NCBI GenBank assembly: GCA_903789595.1
Contig: CAIFEZ010000002.1
Location: 131,109 to 195,108 of the forward strand
DNA: 64,000 nucleotides
Reading direction: 5' to 3'
From: an uncultured eubacterium 1-6
GTDB taxonomy: Bacteria; Bacillota; Clostridia; Lachnospirales; Lachnospiraceae
The stretch's first letter is position 1. Each line of letters starts with the position of its first letter. This document shows positions 17,271 to 25,577 of this stretch, one piece after another. The position numbers and the translations under genes were made by a program. The notes beneath the pieces were generated by a model. The model was not told where the DNA came from, did no database searches, and worked only from the letters and a program-made list of their open reading frames with translations.

Positions 17271-17596
17271 ACCGCCGTCCCCTTCGCAGTTCTGCCACTC
17301 GTGTCAGCCCGTGCCCGTTTCTGGTCCTCATGCGGCTCTGCGGACTGCATCCGGCCGCATCCGGCCGCATCCGAACACTAACGCTTTACAATTTGCCATG
17401 GAACCGGATTTTTGTCAACCGTCTTGCATATACGGATCCTGTTCCTGCTTATCCGAGGGGCGCTGTTCACACCCAACTATATACGGCAAGGATTTTACAG
17501 TCCTGTTGCCCTTCCGGTAAAGGGACTGTAAAATCTTTGCCGCTTTAGTGGTGCATGAACTGTAACTATCCGAGAATCACTGTTCACGGCATATCT
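17271..17596. other. Intergenic region between nagA and the HAD gene
   Basis: No gene is supported. It contains a ~10-bp direct repeat GCATCCGGCC (2.7 copies near 17349-17375) and a copy of the dispersed palindromic element at 17462-17590, described separately. Confidence 0.5.
17462..17590. repeat. Compact copy of the dispersed palindromic element
   Basis: Arms 17484-17503 (CGGCAAGGATTTTACAGTCC) and 17523-17542 (GGACTGTAAAATCTTTGCCG) are inverted with one mismatch around a 19-base spacer. Outer motifs CTGTTCAC (17463) and TGAACTGTAA (17557) face each other. Read on the minus strand, the right half aligns closely with 47067-47116. Confidence 0.8.
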
Positions 17597-18778
17597 TTAC
17601 TCCACTCCGTGCACAATAACGTCCCGCACCCTCAGATCTCTGTCCAGCAGAACCACATCCGCGATTTTCCCGGTCTCCAGCGTTCCGTAATGATCGAGAA
17701 TTCCCAGGACCTTCGCCGGGTTTCGCGTCGCGCAGACAACGGCTGTTTCCAGCGGTATTCCCGCTTCCCGCACGGCGGTCCGCAGACAGTCCGTGAGGTT
17801 CGTCACAGAGCCCGCAAGAGATCCGTCCCTTACGAGTGTCGCTCTTCTTCCTCTTACCTCAACCCCCTGCCCGCCGAGCGTGTACCGGCCATCCGGCATA
17901 CCGGTTCCTCTCATGCTGTCACTGATCAATATCATCCGCTCCTCACCCATCAGCCGGAACGCCGCCCGAATTGCGGACGGATGGATGTGCACACCGTCAC
18001 AGATGATCTCGCACATCACGTGCGGGCTGTCAAAGGCGGCCCCGATAACGCCGGGAGCGCGGTGTCTGAACGAAGGCATCGCGTTATACATATGCACCAG
18101 ATGATCCGCTCCCGCCCGAAACGCCGCAAGGGCAGTCTCATAATCCGCGTCGGTATGCGCGAGCGCCACATGCACACGGTTCTTAACCTGACGAATAAAT
18201 GAAATGGAATTTTCCGACACCTCCGGCGCGATTCCGATCAATTTCACCAGTCCCTCCGAGGATTCCAGAAAGCGTCCGCAGACGGACGCGTCGCAGGGAA
18301 TGACATATTTCGCGTCCTGTGCTCCCCGTTTTTCAGTGCTGATGAAAGGTCCCTCCATATTGATGCCGACAAGGTCTGCTCTTCCCGCACAAGAAGCCTC
18401 TCTCCGATATCTCGCGGCGGTGCTCAGGATCCTGCAGAGCTCCGGAACCGGAAGTGTCATCGTAGCCGGAGCAATGGCCGTTACACCGACAGATGCCTCA
18501 TATTCCGCGATTCTTCCGATCGCCTCCATCGAACCATCGCAGAAATCATCGCCTCTACATCCGTGAAAGTGAAGATCAATCAGGCCGGGGATCGCATAAG
18601 CTCCCCGGCCGTCAAGGACATCCTGCTCCTCTGCCGCGATGTCCCGGGGATTTATCCCGCCGGATTCGCCAGCGTCCTTCTGTACATATACTTTCTCTAT
18701 TATATCTCCCTTCGTGACGATGGTTCCCCTGCGGAACCGTCCTTCCGGGAGGAAGACCTGAACGTTCCTGATCATCAT
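17597..18778 (-). CDS. nagA: N-acetylglucosamine-6-phosphate deacetylase
   Basis: Deacetylates GlcNAc-6-phosphate in amino-sugar catabolism and cell-wall recycling. The 393-residue amidohydrolase shows PGLIDLHFHGCRGDDF (metal-site motif), MEGPFISTEKRGAQ with the conserved Glu, ALAHTDADY and HMYNAMPSFRHRAPG (metal-binding His residues), and ILISDSMRGTGMPDG with the catalytic Asp. The C-terminus returns to the small beta domain (KIADVVLLDRDLRVRDVIV). No nagB lies beside it in this window. Confidence 0.95.
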   Translation of the reverse strand: MMIRNVQVFLPEGRFRRGTIVTKGDIIEKVYVQKDAGESGGINPRDIAAEEQDVLDGRGAYAIPGLIDLHFHGCRGDDFCDGSMEAIGRIAEYEASVGVTAIAPATMTLPVPELCRILSTAARYRREASCAGRADLVGINMEGPFISTEKRGAQDAKYVIPCDASVCGRFLESSEGLVKLIGIAPEVSENSISFIRQVKNRVHVALAHTDADYETALAAFRAGADHLVHMYNAMPSFRHRAPGVIGAAFDSPHVMCEIICDGVHIHPSAIRAAFRLMGEERMILISDSMRGTGMPDGRYTLGGQGVEVRGRRATLVRDGSLAGSVTNLTDCLRTAVREAGIPLETAVVCATRNPAKVLGILDHYGTLETGKIADVVLLDRDLRVRDVIVHGVE

Positions 18779-18890
18779 AATCTCAGTCCTATCCTGTAGC
18801 GGGAGCAGCCATTCTTTTCTGGTTCATTACGCCATCGCGGCATTCGCTGCATATCGCTGTGCTTTGTTATCTGCTGCCCGCTGTTTTCTT

Positions 18891-18941
18891 AAAAAACAGC
18901 TTCTGCTCAGAACGCTTTGAATTTTCTGTGAGCAGAAGCTG
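18891..18941 (-). terminator. Hairpin terminator downstream of the tRNA-Glu genes
   Basis: CAGCTTCTGCTCA and TGAGCAGAAGCTG pair; on the minus strand the stem is followed by TTTTTT (complement of 18891-18896). Confidence 0.8.
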
Positions 18942-19024
18942 AAAATATTTCATATTTCATTCTAAGATAAGTTGCAATATAAAATTTTCCCTTCTCTCAT
19001 TTGCTGTTTCAATACCCGTACAAA

Positions 19025-19053
19025 GAAAAAAGCAGAACACCGAAGTGTTCTGC
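19025..19053 (-). terminator. Terminator of tRNA-Glu copy 1
   Basis: GCAGAACAC (19032-19040) pairs with GTGTTCTGC (19045-19053), followed on the minus strand by TTTTTT. Confidence 0.85.
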
Positions 19054-19056
19054 CAG

Positions 19057-19128
19057 CAGTCGATAAGGGAATCGAACCCTTGTTTTCGCCGTGAGAGGGC
19101 GACGTCTTAACCGCTTGACCAATCGACC
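19057..19128 (-). tRNA. tRNA-Glu(CTC), copy 1
   Basis: A 72-base cloverleaf on the minus strand. The acceptor GGTCGAT pairs with ATCGACT (first pair G-U). Anticodon stem TCGCC/GGCGA encloses CTCTCAC, anticodon CTC, reading GAG. CCA is not encoded. It differs from copy 2 by a single base in the D region (GCGGTTAAG here). Confidence 0.93.
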
Positions 19129-19354
19129 GTTTATTATAATACCAGACGCAACTGTTAAATGCAAGTTATTTTTTCATTTCATGTATTTTTATTTAGAAAA
19201 CCGGTAATTGCTTTATTATTTGCGATAATTTCCAATTTTCCAGAAACATATCCGGTTTCATGTCTTTTTTATCGTCAAACAGATATGATCCGCCCTCTGC
19301 TTTCCTTCGACCCCGAAGAGCGCTTTGCCGTCGGATGTCTTTCGCTATTCGCAC
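19129..19354. other. Spacer between the two tRNA-Glu genes
   Basis: AT-rich sequence of about 226 bases without a supported gene, likely holding the promoter of copy 1. Confidence 0.4.
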
Positions 19355-19383
19355 AAAAAAAGCAGAACACCAAAATGTTCTGC
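19355..19383 (-). terminator. Terminator of tRNA-Glu copy 2
   Basis: GCAGAACA (19362) pairs with TGTTCTGC (ending 19383), followed on the minus strand by a run of T. It is nearly identical to the terminator of copy 1, so the duplication included it. Confidence 0.85.
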
Positions 19384-19386
19384 CAG

Positions 19387-19458
19387 CAGTCGATAAGGGA
19401 ATCGAACCCTTGTTTTCGCCGTGAGAGGGCGACGTCTTAGCCGCTTGACCAATCGACC
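19387..19458 (-). tRNA. tRNA-Glu(CTC), copy 2
   Basis: Same structure and CTC anticodon as the gene at 19057, with one base changed in the D region (GCGGCTAAG here). The unit tRNA plus terminator is repeated at a 330-base offset. Confidence 0.93.
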
Positions 19459-19583
19459 GAGAATTATATTACCAGGCACAAAAGAAAAAAGCAAGCATTT
19501 TTTTAAATCGAACACCTGCTTTTTTGCCCTTTTTTTCGCAAAACGAATCAGTTATACTTGTTACAGTTAACAGGAGGATCAGT

Positions 19584-20735
19584 ATGAATAAAAAAGAAGT
19601 ACTTGAAATCAGAAAACTATTCAAGCCCGACGACTGCCGGGTCGACCGGATCTGCGGCTGCTACGTGGACGGTCACAAGAATAAAGTCTCAGAAATGAAA
19701 GAAGCATTCCTCTCTCTTCCTGAGGAGGAGCTTCATAAATACACCGACATCTTCAAGAAGACGCTCTCGGGACAGGTTGGAAAAAATCTTCTGAACCTCG
19801 AATTCCCGCTCAGCGAAGAAGCAGAGGGCGGCCATCAGAAGGATCTGATGGCTCTCAGAGACTGTGCACTCGAGGATGACGAGCTGGTCTCCGCCTTTTA
19901 TGACAAGATCATCAGCTCCTATCTCTACGCGGAGAATTACCTCATCCTTCTCATCCACGGGAATTACGATGTTCCCGGTCACGGGACGGATCACGAGGAG
20001 ATATTCGACGCCTCCGATTATGTATATTCCTTTATCATGTGCAGCATCTGCCCCGTGTCCCTGTCAAAGCCCGGTCTGGTATTCAATGCTCCTACGAATT
20101 CCTTTATCGACAAGACACAGGACTGGATGGTTCAGATGCCGGAGACCGGCTTTCTCTTTCCGGCCTTTAACGACCGGAATACCGACATTCACTCCATACT
20201 CTACTACTCCAAGAACGCGGAGCTACTCCATCCCGAAATTCCCGACGATATCCTCGGCTGCCGTCTTCCGATGACAGCCGGCGACCAGAAGGAGACCTTC
20301 GATCAGATCATCGAGGACACCTTCAGCGATCACTGTGACTTTGAAGTCGCAAAGACGGTCCACCGGAATCTGAACGCTCTTCTGGAGGGTAAAAAGGATG
20401 ATCCGGAGCCGACGCCGCTCGACAAGAACGAGATCCGGCATTTTCTGGAGAGCTGCGGCGCCGAGCGGGAACAGATCGAACATTTCGAGGAAACCTACAG
20501 CGATGACCCAGCCGAGGACAGGCACATCCTCGCCTCTAACATCGCAACACCCGGCAAGTTCGAGGTAAAATCCGATGACGTGAAAATCTCCATCGATTCC
20601 TCCCGGGCAGATCTGATCGAGACCCGGATGATCGACGGCATCGAATATATCCTGATTCCCGTTACCGACAACGTCGAGGTCAACGGAATACGAATCAGCG
20701 CCGGCCGTACTTCCGAAGATACCTCCGATTCCTGA
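19584..20735 (+). CDS. DUF4317 family protein, function unknown
   Basis: A 383-residue soluble protein I recognise as DUF4317, a family nearly confined to clostridia and of unknown role. The opening MNKKEVLEIRKLFKPDD and RICGCYVDGHKNK, with the paired Cys, are typical. The centre is rich in acidic residues, and the tail ends with GRTSEDTSDS. No membrane segment or signal peptide. The ATG at 19584 is chosen because AGGAGG precedes it; the frame extends to 19524 without support. It stands alone, divergent from the tRNA-Glu genes. Confidence 0.85.
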   Translation: MNKKEVLEIRKLFKPDDCRVDRICGCYVDGHKNKVSEMKEAFLSLPEEELHKYTDIFKKTLSGQVGKNLLNLEFPLSEEAEGGHQKDLMALRDCALEDDELVSAFYDKIISSYLYAENYLILLIHGNYDVPGHGTDHEEIFDASDYVYSFIMCSICPVSLSKPGLVFNAPTNSFIDKTQDWMVQMPETGFLFPAFNDRNTDIHSILYYSKNAELLHPEIPDDILGCRLPMTAGDQKETFDQIIEDTFSDHCDFEVAKTVHRNLNALLEGKKDDPEPTPLDKNEIRHFLESCGAEREQIEHFEETYSDDPAEDRHILASNIATPGKFEVKSDDVKISIDSSRADLIETRMIDGIEYILIPVTDNVEVNGIRISAGRTSEDTSDS

Positions 20736-20862
20736 TCCCGCCCTCCTCACAGCCGAATACCTGTAAGCTGCACACGATCTGTCAGCGGTACGCTTTCTGT
20801 CAGCAGGATACTTCAACTTCATGTCTGAGTATCTGCCGGCAGTATGCCGCAAGGCCGAAAAA

Positions 20863-20915
20863 CCGAGCAGGAGCCGACACCGTCCTCAATGGGCTGTATC
20901 GGCTCCTGCTCTGCA
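20863..20915. terminator. Possible bidirectional terminator hairpin
   Basis: GAGCAGGAGCCGA (~20864) can pair with TCGGCTCCTGCTC (ending ~20912) between two convergent genes. It lacks a long T run, so the call is moderate. Confidence 0.5.
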
Positions 20916-20940
20916 TATGTATCACTGTTATATGGAGTGC

Positions 20941-21012
20941 ATCCTGTTTGCGTGTATCCCGTTTGTATGTATCCTGTTTGTACGTATCCTGTTTGTGCGT
21001 ATCCCGTTCGAA
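20941..21012. repeat. 15-bp minisatellite, ~4.7 copies
   Basis: Units of the form ATCCYGTTTGYRYGT follow head to tail without gaps. The core GTATCCTGTTT also appears in the coding 18-bp repeat at 42764-42878. Confidence 0.85.
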
Positions 21013-21031
21013 TCCCGGCTCTCCCGAAGGA

Positions 21032-21610
21032 TTATATCCGATCCTTCACAAGCATCATTCCCGTATAGGTCACTGTATCCTTCCCGTAGTAGTATCCCAG
21101 ATCATTGTCCTTGCACACCTGACTCACCAGAAGTCCATACGCCTCCATGGATGAATGTGCCTTCTCGGGAAAACGGCACGGGGCATCCGGATACGAGCAT
21201 TTGCGGCAGATTCTGCATCCTCCGCTCGACAGCGCCAGCACATCGAGGCCCTTTTCTCTCAGTCTCTGAAGGAACTCCGAAAAATGCTCCTTCTGCCTGC
21301 TCTCGCCTTCCATCATTCCCTCATAATCCATAGAATCCTCAAGCTCCTGTGTGGTCTGAACCAGAACGCCCCAGTCGTACTCCATCATTCTCGCCTGGCA
21401 CTCTTCAATCGTTCCGCATGCCGGCGGACAGGTCCAGCTGTGTCCATAGGCATTGCACTTATCCGCCGCGCACATATCCCGCACCTCCTTCATCGTGTGC
21501 CAGGTCTTTCTGTCCGCCAGCGCCATGTGCGAAAAACCCACATCTTCCGCCATCTTCAGCACCTCTTTCTGAAGAGATACCTTTTTTTCCTCCTCTATGC
21601 CATCCATCAT
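21032..21610 (-). CDS. DUF2284 Cys-rich putative metal-binding protein
   Basis: A 192-residue cytoplasmic protein of the DUF2284 family, presumed to bind metal through conserved Cys. Visible clusters are CAADKCNAYGHSWTCPPACG around residue 45 and GGCRICRKCSYPDAPCRFP around 132. Iron-sulfur or zinc binding is plausible but unproven, and the biological role is unknown. ATG 21610 has GGAGG at good spacing. A Cof-type phosphatase gene ends 48 bases upstream in the same direction. Confidence 0.85.
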   Translation of the reverse strand: MMDGIEEEKKVSLQKEVLKMAEDVGFSHMALADRKTWHTMKEVRDMCAADKCNAYGHSWTCPPACGTIEECQARMMEYDWGVLVQTTQELEDSMDYEGMMEGESRQKEHFSEFLQRLREKGLDVLALSSGGCRICRKCSYPDAPCRFPEKAHSSMEAYGLLVSQVCKDNDLGYYYGKDTVTYTGMMLVKDRI

Positions 21611-21658
21611 ATCTTTTCCTCCTCTGTCAGTTATGCCTAAGGCACCTGCCCCGATACC

Positions 21659-22525
21659 TTATCCGATCAGTCCCAGCTTCTGAAAAGCGTGCAGCAGCCC
21701 ATCCTCATCGACCGGGTCTGTAACCAGATCCGCTGTTTCCTTCAGCGCGGGCAGAGCGTTTCCCATCGCAACTCCGATCTGCGCGTAGTTCAGCATCTCA
21801 AAATCATTCGGCCCGTCGCCGAAAGCAATCGTATCTTCTCTCCGGCTCCCGTTTGCATCCAGATATTTCTGCATGCCGAAGGCCTTGTCATATCCCTTCA
21901 TTGTGATTTCCCCGTCCACAGTGTCGGCGAGCTTGAAGCTGGTCTCCACTACGGCAAAGAAATCGCCGAGATCCTCCTGCATCTGACGGATCGTCCGCCC
22001 CGCCCCGTAGAAAACGAATTTGTTCACCTCAGGGCTGTCCTTCGGATCATCGGTAAAGGTGATTCGCCCGAGCAACTTAGATTTCTCTTCCAGGGCCTCC
22101 TCGGATCCGCCGAACAGCTGCAGGGCCTCCTCCCTTCTGTCCCGCGGACAATAGATCCCGGAATCTCCCTGCAGAAAATACAGGCTTCCGATCTCATCCA
22201 GATAATCCAGAAGCAAGCTCGTCTTTTCAGGTTCCACATATCTGCGGAAAACTACCTTCTCATGGCAGCGTACCATGCTTCCCGCCCCGCTGACGATCCC
22301 CTGAAACAGACCGCCCTCCCGGATCCACGGATAGATCTGTGTATAAGTTCTCCCCGAGCAGATCACCATATCGTGCCCCCTCCGGGCAGCTTCCCGAAGG
22401 GCATATTCCGCCGACCCGGGAAGCTCTCCCCGGAAATTCGTAAGGGTACCGTCTATATCCAGAAAAACTGTTTTCTTATCCAACTTTTCACCCGTCCTCT
22501 TATACTCCGGAATATCGTCCTTCAT
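21659..22525 (-). CDS. Cof-type HAD-IIB phosphatase
   Basis: A 288-residue HAD hydrolase with the C2B cap. Motif I is VFLDIDGTLTN near residue 20, motif II VICSGRTY near 54, the motif III Lys is in MKGYDKAFGM near 208, and motif IV IAFGDGPNDFEMLNYA near 233. Members dephosphorylate sugar phosphates, flavin or pyridoxal phosphate; the substrate here is open. The first ~17 residues precede the fold, and the ribosome site is weak, so the start could be slightly later. Confidence 0.88.
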   Translation of the reverse strand: MKDDIPEYKRTGEKLDKKTVFLDIDGTLTNFRGELPGSAEYALREAARRGHDMVICSGRTYTQIYPWIREGGLFQGIVSGAGSMVRCHEKVVFRRYVEPEKTSLLLDYLDEIGSLYFLQGDSGIYCPRDRREEALQLFGGSEEALEEKSKLLGRITFTDDPKDSPEVNKFVFYGAGRTIRQMQEDLGDFFAVVETSFKLADTVDGEITMKGYDKAFGMQKYLDANGSRREDTIAFGDGPNDFEMLNYAQIGVAMGNALPALKETADLVTDPVDEDGLLHAFQKLGLIG

Positions 22526-22576
22526 ATATTTCTCTGCACTTGTTCATCTTCCCGGAGCTTAATTATCTTGCCTAAG

Positions 22577-22645
22577 CTTATTCGTTATTCCTGAGTTTAT
22601 TCGTCGTCTCTGCGCTTATTCGTCGTCCCTGCGCTTATTTCCGCC
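22577..22645. repeat. 19-bp minisatellite, ~3.6 copies
   Basis: Units like GCTTATTCGTCGTCYCTGC are repeated head to tail between the Cof-type phosphatase gene and the spermidine-synthase-like gene. Confidence 0.75.
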
Positions 22646-22683
22646 TCTCGAAGCCTTTGCGCCATCAAGCTCTCATTTCCATC

Positions 22684-24357
22684 TCACAGCTCGTTCAGCA
22701 CGCCCTGAATGCCTTTTTCCCTGAAGAGCTTCTTGTAGTATGCCAGTTCGTCATTGATGATCTGGTCAATGGCGCGCATGCTCAGCAGCTCCACCGGAGC
22801 CTTGTCGTCGGTGAGCAGAAGATCGCCCTTCCGGTACTGTTCCAGATTGCCGCAGACCTTTTTCAGGAGAGCCTTCAGATCTGCGTCTCCGATTCTGTCA
22901 ATCCGGTCATTGAGGACATCCGGGTCCAGACTCTGATTGAGCGCGAAGAGCTCACGGTTTGTGTACCCGTCCACATCAACCGTATAAACAGAGGAAAACA
23001 CATCGGAAATGGTATCAGAAAGATAGCTGTTGATCGACTTCTCCCCCGAGGCCCGCATATTCATGTTCACCACCATGACTCCGTCTGGCTTGAGATGCTG
23101 CTTCACCATATTGAAAAATTCCACGGAAGACATCTGGAAGGGCACCGATATATCCTGATACGCGTCCACCATAATCACATCATAGGTGTTCCGGTCCGCC
23201 TCCAGATAGGCGCGTCCGTCGTAGGTCGAAACCTGTACGAAATCCGGCATGTCAAAATACCGGTATGCCAGATCGGTGATCTTCTGATCGATCTCGACTC
23301 CCTGAATCTTCGCGTTTGCGAAGTGATTCGCGCATTCCTTTGCGTACGTTCCGGACCCGTTCCCGAGAATCAGAATATCGCAGACCCCTCCCGTGCCTGT
23401 ATCAGTTTCTGCGTCCGCATCCCTTCCGGTATCCTGATTCGAATCCGTTTCCGCATTGGCATCCGGAATGAAGCCGGCCATCACCGGCGCAGCCATCGCG
23501 TAATCGTAGTACATACCGGTCAGCGATCCGTCCTTTCTGCTGATCGACTGGATGCCGAAAAGAACGTTGGTGGAGAGGATCACGGTATCCTTGTCCTCCT
23601 GCACCTGCAGATAGTTATAGATGGATTCTCCCTCATAGGCCAGAGAGTTATTCCAGAATGCGAAATGGCCGGAATGGCCGAAAATGCTGCACACAACGAA
23701 CAGGATCACAGATACCAGGCACCGGATTCTTCCCGTGTGCGCGCTGATGAAATAGATCAATGCCAGCGTCAGAAGAATGCCGGAGAAGATCAGAAATGTC
23801 ACTGAAGTTCCGACTGTCGGTATCGTAATAAAGGTCGGCGTAAAGGTGCCGATGATGCTGCCCACGGTATTTGCCGCACCAAGCCTTCCCACGGTGCTTC
23901 CGCTGTCGTCCAGACTCTGGACCGCGTATTTGGTGAGAGACGGCGTGACTGTGCCCAGCAAGAAGCAGGGAAACACAAAGATCACCATACAGGCAAGAAA
24001 ACCCGCGGCGATCAACAGATTGCTGCTGATGGTGACGATCAGTATGCCTGTGATCAGCAGGATAACATATTTCCCCAGCACCGGAATCGCGGCGGTCCAC
24101 ACGGCTGCGATCAGCAGCCGGCGATAAAGCCTGTCCGGGTCCGGATTTTTGTCTGCGCTTCTGCCTCCGTAGATATTGCCCAGAGCCATCGCGATCATGA
24201 TCGTGGAGATAATGATGGTCCACACAATCTGTGAGGACGAAAAATACGGAGCCAGGAGACGGCTTGCTCCAAGCTCCACGGCCATGACAGCCATGCCGGC
24301 AAAAAACTCAGTCAGGTAAAGATATGCTTTATTCTTGAGGATTTTTCGTTCTTTCAT
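22684..24357 (-). CDS. Membrane-fused spermidine-synthase-like protein
   Basis: A 557-residue fusion. The first ~230 residues form about eight transmembrane helices (starting LTEFFAGMAVMAVELGASRLLAPYF). The C-terminal part carries a spermidine-synthase/SAM-methyltransferase-like fold: ILILGNGSGTYAKE (nucleotide-binding loop), VEIDQKITDLAYRYF, YDGRAYLEADRNTYDVIMVDAY. Between them a segment with repeated Asp/Thr (DANAETDSN, GRDADAETD) looks disordered. Fused SpeE-like proteins are common in bacteria, but their reaction is uncertain, and true aminopropyltransferase activity is not assured. It starts 5 bases after the stop of the Cys-rich gene, implying coupling. Confidence 0.85.
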   Translation of the reverse strand: MKERKILKNKAYLYLTEFFAGMAVMAVELGASRLLAPYFSSSQIVWTIIISTIMIAMALGNIYGGRSADKNPDPDRLYRRLLIAAVWTAAIPVLGKYVILLITGILIVTISSNLLIAAGFLACMVIFVFPCFLLGTVTPSLTKYAVQSLDDSGSTVGRLGAANTVGSIIGTFTPTFITIPTVGTSVTFLIFSGILLTLALIYFISAHTGRIRCLVSVILFVVCSIFGHSGHFAFWNNSLAYEGESIYNYLQVQEDKDTVILSTNVLFGIQSISRKDGSLTGMYYDYAMAAPVMAGFIPDANAETDSNQDTGRDADAETDTGTGGVCDILILGNGSGTYAKECANHFANAKIQGVEIDQKITDLAYRYFDMPDFVQVSTYDGRAYLEADRNTYDVIMVDAYQDISVPFQMSSVEFFNMVKQHLKPDGVMVVNMNMRASGEKSINSYLSDTISDVFSSVYTVDVDGYTNRELFALNQSLDPDVLNDRIDRIGDADLKALLKKVCGNLEQYRKGDLLLTDDKAPVELLSMRAIDQIINDELAYYKKLFREKGIQGVLNEL

Positions 24358-24362
24358 TCCAG

Positions 24363-24686
24363 TCAGCTTTCGTTATTTTCATTTTCTGTGGGCCTTGCCG
24401 GAACCGCCTTCTTCCTGATCTCCTCACTGAATGTCCGATGCCTGTTCTCATGCATGATCCATTTGATGATCACGTCGTAGCTCTCCGGGCGGTGCGGAAA
24501 ATTGCAGTCGGTGCAGTCCTTAATGATCTCACCGTTCTCCCGTCGGATAAAGGTCGGATTCCCCGGACATTTCTCGCTGAGATAAAAGGGACAGTAGCAG
24601 AACATACAGTTAAAATTCTCCAACCCCTTATGGCACGGAAAGTACTGGCAGTCCCGGTTTTCAAAAAAACGATAGGAATTTTCCAT
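24363..24686 (-). CDS. Small Cys-rich protein (Cys_rich_small type)
   Basis: A 107-residue protein with nine or more Cys within its first 65 residues (CQYFPCH, CMFCYCPFY, KCPGN, DCTDCNFPH). This matches the small cysteine-rich domain seen near cobalamin genes and in archaea and clostridia, presumably binding metal. Function unknown. AGGAGG lies just before the ATG. It lies upstream of, and is coupled to, the spermidine-synthase-like membrane protein. Confidence 0.8.
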   Translation of the reverse strand: MENSYRFFENRDCQYFPCHKGLENFNCMFCYCPFYLSEKCPGNPTFIRRENGEIIKDCTDCNFPHRPESYDVIIKWIMHENRHRTFSEEIRKKAVPARPTENENNES

Positions 24687-24722
24687 CTGATTCCTCCTGT
24701 GATCTCTGTTTGTTCTTTCATT

Positions 24723-24767
24723 AAAAAAGCCTCGGGATAATCGAAAACCGGTCGTCCCGGGGCTTTT
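24723..24767 (-). terminator. Terminator of the CarD-family gene
   Basis: AAAGCCTCGGGA and TCCCGGGGCTTT pair, and on the minus strand the stem runs into TTTTTTAA. Confidence 0.85.
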
Positions 24768-24772
24768 GGTCC

Positions 24773-25294
24773 CTATGCCTTCGGCATCTCCTTCACAAGT
24801 TTGAATCTGTTTCTGAGGATCTGATCAATCGCATCGGTATCCTTGTCAAGAGCAATGGAGAATTCACTGCAGATGATGGCTTCGGCTTCTCTGAGATACT
24901 TCTCATCCACCGTCGTAAATTTCCTGCCCTGCTCCAGCCTCTTTTTCCGCTTCACAAACAGCGTCTTAATCAGGCTGATACAGTCGCGGACATTGTTGTT
25001 GCGGATGATTTCCTTATACTGTTCTTCGCGGAACTTCTCGCTTTCAACCTTGAGGAAATCAATCTCGGGAATCTCATCGATGATTGCTTCCGCCGACTGG
25101 CGGTCCAGCACTTCGCGCATAGCCACCTTGTCATTGTCTACCGGGGAATAAATCGTACTCTTGTCTGAATTAACCGGCCGTAAAACGTAGTACTTGCGTT
25201 TCTTGTCGCAGCCCGGCATGTGTAGCCGAGTCACATCCATTACGAGGCATGGTCCATTTGATCCATAAACTACATAGTCACCTTTCTGATACAT
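24773..25294 (-). CDS. CarD-family transcriptional regulator
   Basis: About 173 residues with an N-terminal CarD/TRCF RNA-polymerase-interaction domain (MYQKGDYVVYGSNGPCLVMDV, then KYYVLRPVNSDKSTIYSPVDN) and a helical C-terminal part (residues ~75-170). CarD proteins bind the RNA polymerase beta subunit and stabilise open complexes, often at rRNA promoters. The start at 25294 is preferred because it begins the domain; the frame extends 19 codons upstream. A TGTTATAAT extended -10 box lies upstream. The gene is monocistronic, ending in a strong terminator. Confidence 0.88.
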   Translation of the reverse strand: MYQKGDYVVYGSNGPCLVMDVTRLHMPGCDKKRKYYVLRPVNSDKSTIYSPVDNDKVAMREVLDRQSAEAIIDEIPEIDFLKVESEKFREEQYKEIIRNNNVRDCISLIKTLFVKRKKRLEQGRKFTTVDEKYLREAEAIICSEFSIALDKDTDAIDQILRNRFKLVKEMPKA

Positions 25295-25371
25295 TTTTTG
25301 CCTCTTTTCTATATGTGCTTTATCTTCAGCTGCTCTAAAAAATTCACCCATTCGTCACTAATTATGAGTAT

Positions 25372-25380
25372 ATTATAACA
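25372..25380 (-). promoter_or_regulatory. Extended -10 promoter of the CarD-family gene
   Basis: TGTTATAAT on the minus strand combines TATAAT (25372-25377) with the TGn extension. No clear -35 box is present, as is usual for extended -10 promoters. The likely transcript begins ~75 bases before the chosen start codon. Confidence 0.6.
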
Positions 25381-25577
25381 AAAATTGAACTATTTTTCCA
25401 TGGTGTTTTCTGACTGTGGTAAAATGGACACAAGCAAACCGTATACATCCACTCTGAAGATGAGAATTTTACACTCCAGCTGCCATCTCCTCTATGATAT
25501 GCGGACAGCAGCAGCCGGCAATTTCGCAATAATATGATAATAATACAGATAAGGCAGCCGCAAGTGAGGGATATGCG

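Larger units (their letters stand above)
18779..19056. other. Intergenic region upstream of nagA
   Basis: No gene is supported here. It holds two hairpins that act as minus-strand terminators (18891-18941 and 19025-19053), the second belonging to the first tRNA-Glu. Confidence 0.5.
20736..21031. other. Convergent intergenic region containing a minisatellite
   Basis: Between DUF4317 (plus) and DUF2284 (minus). ORFs here arise from the 15-bp repeat and have no family signal. CGAGCAGGAGCCGACACC and GTATCGGCTCCTGCTC (20863-20915) form an inverted repeat that may serve as a terminator. Confidence 0.5.

Noticed and set aside
17484-17542. Simple terminator of nagA
   Set aside because: The hairpin could terminate transcription, but its arms recur with flanks at several other loci, so it is better described as a repeat element that may also act as a terminator.
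20821-21333. Plus-strand ORF with ILFVRILFVRIPF repeats
   Set aside because: The pattern is the translated 15-bp minisatellite and the ORF is antisense to the DUF2284 gene.
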